NCBI GenBank assembly: GCA_015680685.1
Contig: MNCI01012661.1
Coordinates: forward strand, 11,923-75,922
Reading direction: 5' to 3'
Source: Gnetum montanum
Lineage: Eukaryota > Streptophyta > Gnetopsida > Gnetales > Gnetaceae
Length of the DNA: 64,000 nucleotides
A program made the translations under genes and the position numbers. The first letter of the stretch is position 1. Every line of letters begins with the position of its first letter. Under the pieces are notes generated by a model that was not told the DNA's origin, made no database searches, and worked only from the letters and a program-made list of their open reading frames with translations. Positions 59,401 through 64,000 of the stretch are shown here, one piece after another.

Positions 59401-59640
59401 CAATTACATCATAACGAAAAAAGAGTTAATGGTTGTGGTGTTTTCACTAGAAAAATTTAGGCACTATGTATTGGGCTATAAGATATTTGTACATACAAAT
59501 CATAGTGCAATCTGGTTTCTAATGAATAAACCAATGGTAAGCCCTCACATCATACAATGGCTTGTGATCTTACAAGAGTTCAATTCTACAATGATTGAAT
59601 GTTGTTGCTGATCATTTATCTCGATTGCGATGGGACAACA
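59401..59640 (+). pseudogene. A4 RNase H relic
   Basis: KELMVVVFSLEKFRHYVLGY, KIFVHTNHSAIWFLMNKPMV, SPHIIQWLVILQEF and, after a small deletion, VVADHLSRL. The Asp of the usual H/YTDHSAL motif is Asn (TNHSA). The same domain in A2 keeps IDHS. Confidence 0.82.
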
Positions 59641-59828
59641 AAGAGGATTAATATCCAATTTTTGATCATTTCCCTAATAAACTCCTCTTTTTAGGTGTGA
59701 TAAAAAATCACTTACCCACTTATACAAATTGGTATAGTAGCATTCTCACTTATCTGCTTACACAAGAAACACCACAAGTGTTAGACGTTAAAAAGAAACA
59801 ATAGTTTCTTCATCGAGATAAATATTTC

Positions 59829-60700
59829 ATGGAAATTAATGGACACCTTTATAAGGTATGTCCTGATGGCTTAGTTCAATGGTGTGTTCTCGATGTAGAT
59901 CAATTACGAGCTCTCCAAGATGCTCATGAGGGCCCTTGTGGGGATCATTATGCAAGGAGACAAATAGCCATAAAAATCTTGCTTGCAGGATATAATCAGC
60001 CTACATTATTCTAGGATGCTTATCATTTCATCCAATCTTGTGAGTGTTACCAATGTGATGCGAGAATGATTTCTAGAGTGAAGGGTCCATAATAATGGAT
60101 TCAACTTTTAGAATCCTTCGACATATGTGGTATTGATTTTATGGGGCCTATTACACCAATGTCCAATGGAAAGGCCTACATTGTTGTTGTTGTTGACTAT
60201 TTTACAAAATGGGCAAAAAAAGCCACTATTATGGACTATACATCATCTACTTCTGCATGATTTTTTCAACAACAAATCATAAATAGGTTTGGCATACCTC
60301 ATGCAATTATTTCTGATAATGGTACACACTTTACAGGTTCGACTTTTCAAAAGTTAATGCAATGCTTAGGAGTTGAGCACAAACTGACTACACCATATCA
60401 TCCTCAAGCGAATAGTCAAGTTGAGGTCACCAATAGGGAGATCACAAAAATATTGACATGAACCATTAGCAAGTATAGGTGAGACTAGAGCACCAAACTA
60501 AACAATGCTCTCTGGGCATACCACTCCACATGGAAACTCCCTATAGGCTACTCTCCCTATGAGTTAGTGTATGATAAAATTTCGATGCTTCCTATTCAAG
60601 CTAAGCTCCGTACACTATCCATGACATGTGACCTTAACCTTTACCTCAATCTAGCACAAAAAAATGATTAATGAATCTTAACTTTCTAGATAAGAATTGA
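59829..60700 (+). pseudogene. A4 integrase
   Basis: Zinc domain: LQDAHEGPCGDHYARRQIAI, AGYNQPTLF, CECYQCDARM (HHCC pattern, 59910-60070). Catalytic core: [20 protein letters not shown] (first Asp), NRFGIPHAIISDNGTHFTGS (second Asp), TTPYHPQANSQVEVTNREIT (Glu in QVEV). Then W.TKLNNALWAYHSTWKLPIGYSP, and KALNKQCHDLRIRKVKYQ-like C-terminal sequence. All three catalytic acids are present, but stops at 60013, 60090, 60260 and later break it. It inserts Athila-type cDNA; 5-bp duplications at A3 and A5 fit. Confidence 0.88.
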
Positions 60701-61078
60701 CTAGCCATCCTGTCATCTAATGAACTACACAAGGCCTTTAATAAACAATGTCATGACCTAAGGATTAGGAAAGTCAAATATCAACTGAAAGATAAGGTTC
60801 TTTATTGAAATCCCACACATGTACCACAATGAACTAAATTTCAAATGCTGTGGGAAGGACCTTATATCATTCATGAAACTTTTCCTTTAGGGGCCATGAT
60901 GATCTACAAACCTAAAAGCCTGAATAAGAAGTTATTGGTTAACATCCAGCAAACCAAACCCTCCCATGAGCCTAAAACAGCTAGTACTAATACTACCTCT
61001 ATTGGTGGACAACCTTTCTCATTATTTCAGATTTCCTCCTTCCAATTTAGTCATGGAGGAGATGGCCACCAATGCTAA
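60701..61078 (+). pseudogene. A4 pol C-terminal tail
   Basis: MLWEGPYIIHETFPLGAMMI (GPY/F end of integrase), KKLLVNIQQTKPSHEPKTA, and the terminal FQISSFQFSHGGDGHQC. The last block recurs in A1, A2, A3 and A5 and includes the nucleotides TTTAGTCATGGAGGAGATGGCC. It marks the right border of the deletion in A3 and A5. Confidence 0.8.
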
Positions 61079-62943
61079 CCATTCTAAGCCCTCAGTTCAT
61101 TTGCTTTTTTCTTGTTTTACACATTGTTCATCTTTACTTATTTTTGTTTTACATCATCGTTAACATTTTTACTATTTCTTTTTTTTATTTATTCTTACTC
61201 ATCACATAATAAGTGCTCACGATGGTGAGTTGTATTATAATAAGTGTCGATTGCTAATGTTTGGTTTTTACCTTTGACTTTCAATGTTGATGCTAAGATA
61301 TGGTTACTTTTAATAAAATAGGCAATGAGTCAACATCACCCAATTATCCATGAAACTCTATGATCTCCTTTGTTTTGGAAATGTATTGTCCCTTTTCTAA
61401 AAAAAACTTATTAATGAATCGGTGCCTTAGTACTCTTTGAGCCAAGGAAAGATTCAAATGGATAGAAAAGGGTGTGACCTAAAGGGGATTCCATGCATTT
61501 GTGCTAGTTATTCTCTGGGGTACTTGGATGTTTTTCATAAAGTCCTCTACCATTCCGCTATCGACTAATATATCAGGAAGTTGACTAAATCAAATAAGTC
61601 TTTACATGGTGTGGTTCTCACAAAAAGAAAAAAAATTGGTGAGAATTCAAAGCACACCCCTTAGACATAATAAAGAAACATGGGCTACAAGCATTGGTTA
61701 TGGCATTGGAAAGACATGTTACCCATGCTTGAAGGTTCCCTCTAACTAAGGCCCTTTCTCACTTCCTGCTGCTCTATCTTTCTCTTGTTGGAATGGTGGT
61801 GACTTTGTGGATGCATTCTTGTTACTTCGAGAAGATGGGTTGGTCAAGTATGTTGAATGTGGATAGTTGAATCTAGATTTGGACAGAATTTTATTAAGTC
61901 ACCTTAACCACATATTACATAAGGGACTTTACACCACCTTAATTTTGGGACTCCATCCCATTCTCTCTTCTCTTTCCATATTATTTTCCACATTCCACCT
62001 CATTGCTAGTTTTATGATGAGTCTATATCTTAGTTAACGCATTGTTAGTCTTTGGTAAAACTCTTGTGGGTAAGTTCTTAACCTTTGTTTCCATATGTCA
62101 TTCCGAGAGCCTGCGAACTCTTTGGTTTGTAGGTTTGTTAGGGCATTTAGGGCATGAGCCTGCTTTGGGGAGGACCCACTAGCATTTTTTTGGTGCAATT
62201 GTTAAGCTCTTTCCCTTCAACATTTCTTGCAATCAACTATTTTTCATTCACCCCATCAATGACATCTATTTTTGCTTTTGTTTTATTGGCTTCACCATTG
62301 TTATTTCTCTTATCCTTCTTGTTCTTTAAATATTTCCACCCTATTACTACTGGAGGTTCGCTCTTATTCATGGGGGCCCTATTACAAATTTTTTCATTCC
62401 ATAATTATCTTACCCCTACACCTTGGATAGTTATTAGTCATAAACCTCTAACCTAGTATCTACCATACCACAACCTAGCCAATGTGCTTTATATTGAGGC
62501 AAGGTATTATCTACATTAGGTATTATCTACCCTTGCTAATCCATGAGTGTGTTGTGTGTGCAAATGGTGATTACACAAAAAATGGACTGGGATAAGAGGG
62601 AGCACTCAAGATGGACTAGAGCTAGAGCATTTATGTAAGGAATAAGTTTGAACAAGTGGTTATGGATGAACAATGGTGTGCACAGTTTCAACATCGGCAG
62701 CAACGTGCCTTATTTTTTCTCTTTCTCTCTCTCTTCAAGCTATCAAATGAGGGTCTAGATGTCATCTATGTACAGTGTTCACCACAATGGGCATGAACAC
62801 CAATGTTGTAATATATTTTTCAATCTGTTTCTTGAGCACTTTGAGTCTATCATCCCATGTCATCGTCAGTTGTTATTCAGTCAATAATCCCATACATTCC
62901 CAATATTTTGTAAGGAACTTAATGATGAGTTTTTATTCAGTCA
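61079..62943 (+). other. A4 3' untranslated region
   Basis: Shared blocks with A3 and A5 (GGTTTTTACCTTTGACTTTC at 61262, GAATTCAAAGCACACCCC at 61640, CTACTGGAGGTTCGC at 62347). A 100-residue hydrophobic frame (62154-62456) is not conserved in A3 or A5, so I do not call an envelope-like gene. Confidence 0.6.
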
Positions 62944-62951
62944 TGGGGGTA
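62944..62951 (+). promoter_or_regulatory. A4 polypurine tract
   Basis: TGGGGGTA directly before TGATGAGC; the same TCAGTCATGGGGGTA context as A3. Confidence 0.8.
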
Positions 62952-63651
62952 TGATGAGCTATGATATCAGGTTCACGATATCATGTTTGCAATATTGGGT
63001 CCATGATATCAGATCCTACCAAGTGATATCAAACATCAAATATTGGGACCTATCTCGTTGCCTATAAATAAGAGGCGGGTGCACTTTGTTTGATAATTAG
63101 TTCTTAGTCCCTTACCCAAACTCTTGTAGTTTCTCCCTCTTAGATTTAGAATTATTTCTAAGTGCCTGCAGTAGGAGTCATAAAGTGAACAGATCTTTAT
63201 TCGAGCATTGTATTCCTAAGCATACCTTGTGTCCAAAAATAAAGATGAACTTTGTAATAAACCTTGCAACATTTAGAATAGCTTATCTCTCACCCTTAAT
63301 GCTATTTATAGTTTTTTAATGCTTTCATTGGTTAATTAATGATTCTTTTATTGATTCATTAATTTTCACAAGTAAGCACACTTAGTACGACTACTTCGAG
63401 CATGTGTGGAACACTTGGTAACACAGTAACGATTAGCGTTTGGTAATTCCAATAGTGTTGCACTAGTTCAGGATGTGTATGGAAAGTGGGAGCAGATGTT
63501 GGTGTTAGGACTAGTTAGGACCTAGTTGATTAGTTAATTTAAATTATTTATTCAATTAATTCACTTCTTCCCTCTTTAGCACAAGGACATAAAACATAAA
63601 AATCATATACCTCAAGTTTACTTAACCATATAATTATGCCATACGAGTAAG
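62952..63651 (+). repeat. A4 3' LTR, truncated
   Basis: TGATGAGCTATGATATCAGG onward, with U3 GATATC array (62960-63050) and TATAAATA at 63063-63070. It matches the 5' LTR through GCCATACGAGTAAG and then switches at 63652 to unrelated sequence, losing the last roughly 125 bases. Confidence 0.85.
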
Positions 63652-64000
63652 TTGGCCACTTATTTCTCTAATTTTGACCATAATTGTTTGGCAATTAGCA
63701 TTGCTAGGTTTGCATGATGAAGATTGGCAAGCTTCACATACTCCTTCATCTCCTTGATGTGTAGATCTTTCATATGGATTTCTACTTTGTTGTAGTCATT
63801 GAGCCCATAAAAGATAAGCTACCAAACATCATCTCCTTCCTTGAGCTATTGTAAGGCCTCATTAACTTTTGCCTCTTTCATCTAAATGTGTTTTTCATTG
63901 ATCTTTTCTTGTAGACCAACCTAATCTTTATAGTGATTTTTTACTCTCTCAAATTTTAGACTCTTGTTTTTTTTGGTGGTTATCTCTATTGCAGATTTTT
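63652..64000 (-). pseudogene. Second copy of the coiled-coil accessory ORF (fragment)
   Basis: Minus strand, one frame with few stops: KSAIEITTKKNKSLKFERVK, VGLQEKINEKHI, NKVEIHMKDLHIKEMKEYVK, LANLHHANLAMLIAKQ. It aligns with 781-430 of the left-hand pseudogene (KTTIEISVWKNETKWHEKLK, IEYMELANLWYANLAMLIVG). Charged, helical, coiled-coil-like. The window ends inside it. Confidence 0.65.

Larger units (their letters stand above)
46923..63651 (+). mobile_element. A4: Athila-like element with complete domain set, interrupted by A5
   Basis: Plus strand. Partial 5' LTR (47474-47737, its start probably lies in the misoriented block), primer site, gag (47883-49285 and 56266-56741), protease, RT, RNase H, integrase, pol tail to 61078, 3' untranslated region, polypurine tract and truncated 3' LTR (62952-63651). 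A5 with its AAGAC duplications sits inside gag. Without A5 the internal region is about 8.2 kb. It is the only A copy here with all enzyme domains in order, but every ORF is broken. Confidence 0.85.

Noticed and set aside
62154-62456. Hydrophobic 100-residue frame as an envelope-like gene after pol
   Set aside because: Position would fit an Athila envelope-like ORF, but there is no signal peptide plus cleavage layout and no matching frame in A3 or A5.

Overview
This is plant nuclear DNA: AT-rich, with no intact host gene, built almost entirely from old, nested LTR retrotransposons of the Ty3/Gypsy (Metaviridae) superfamily. Three things suggest a large-genome seed plant, plausibly a gymnosperm: very degraded copies that keep both LTRs, long spacers, and a scaffolded assembly with N runs. 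The species cannot be read from the sequence.

Names used here. A1-A5 are five copies of one Athila-like group. It has a tRNA-Asp-type primer site, LTRs that mostly begin TGATGAG and end CTCATCA, a gag with a CX2CX3HX3C knuckle, and a protease and RT of Athila type. T1 is a different, Tat-like element with 2.9 kb LTRs, a tRNA-Asn-type primer site and an RNase H domain upstream of RT.

Layout. 1-2813 (minus): decayed accessory ORF with a plant-transposon-type N-terminal domain and a long coiled coil; a second fragment lies at 63652-64000. About 3700-7477 (minus): A1, gag only. 7478-17184: mostly anonymous AT-rich DNA with a triple degenerate repeat, a SINE-like piece, a Ty3 integrase relic, a PIF1/Helitron-type helicase relic beside a tandem duplication, a 683-base gap and two short coding-like islands. 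17185-46921 (minus): A2, the oldest host element, split by T1. 24902-44797 (plus): T1, inserted in the A2 protease with 5-bp duplications ATTAG. 37103-44335 (plus): A3, inserted in the 3' LTR of T1 with duplications TAAGT. About 46923-63651 (plus): A4, with gag, protease, RT, RNase H and integrase. 49291-56260 (minus): A5, inserted in the A4 gag with duplications AAGAC.

How the parts relate. A3 and A5 carry only gag and protease and share the same internal deletion of RT-RNase H-integrase. They therefore look like copies of a non-autonomous lineage that was mobilised by a full-length relative such as A4. Insertion order is A2, then T1, then A3 on one branch, and A4, then A5 on the other; A4 itself probably lies inside the A2 gag. 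Several single N bases mark places where sequence is missing or a contig is misplaced, most clearly the 550-base block at 46923-47472, which appears to be in the wrong orientation.
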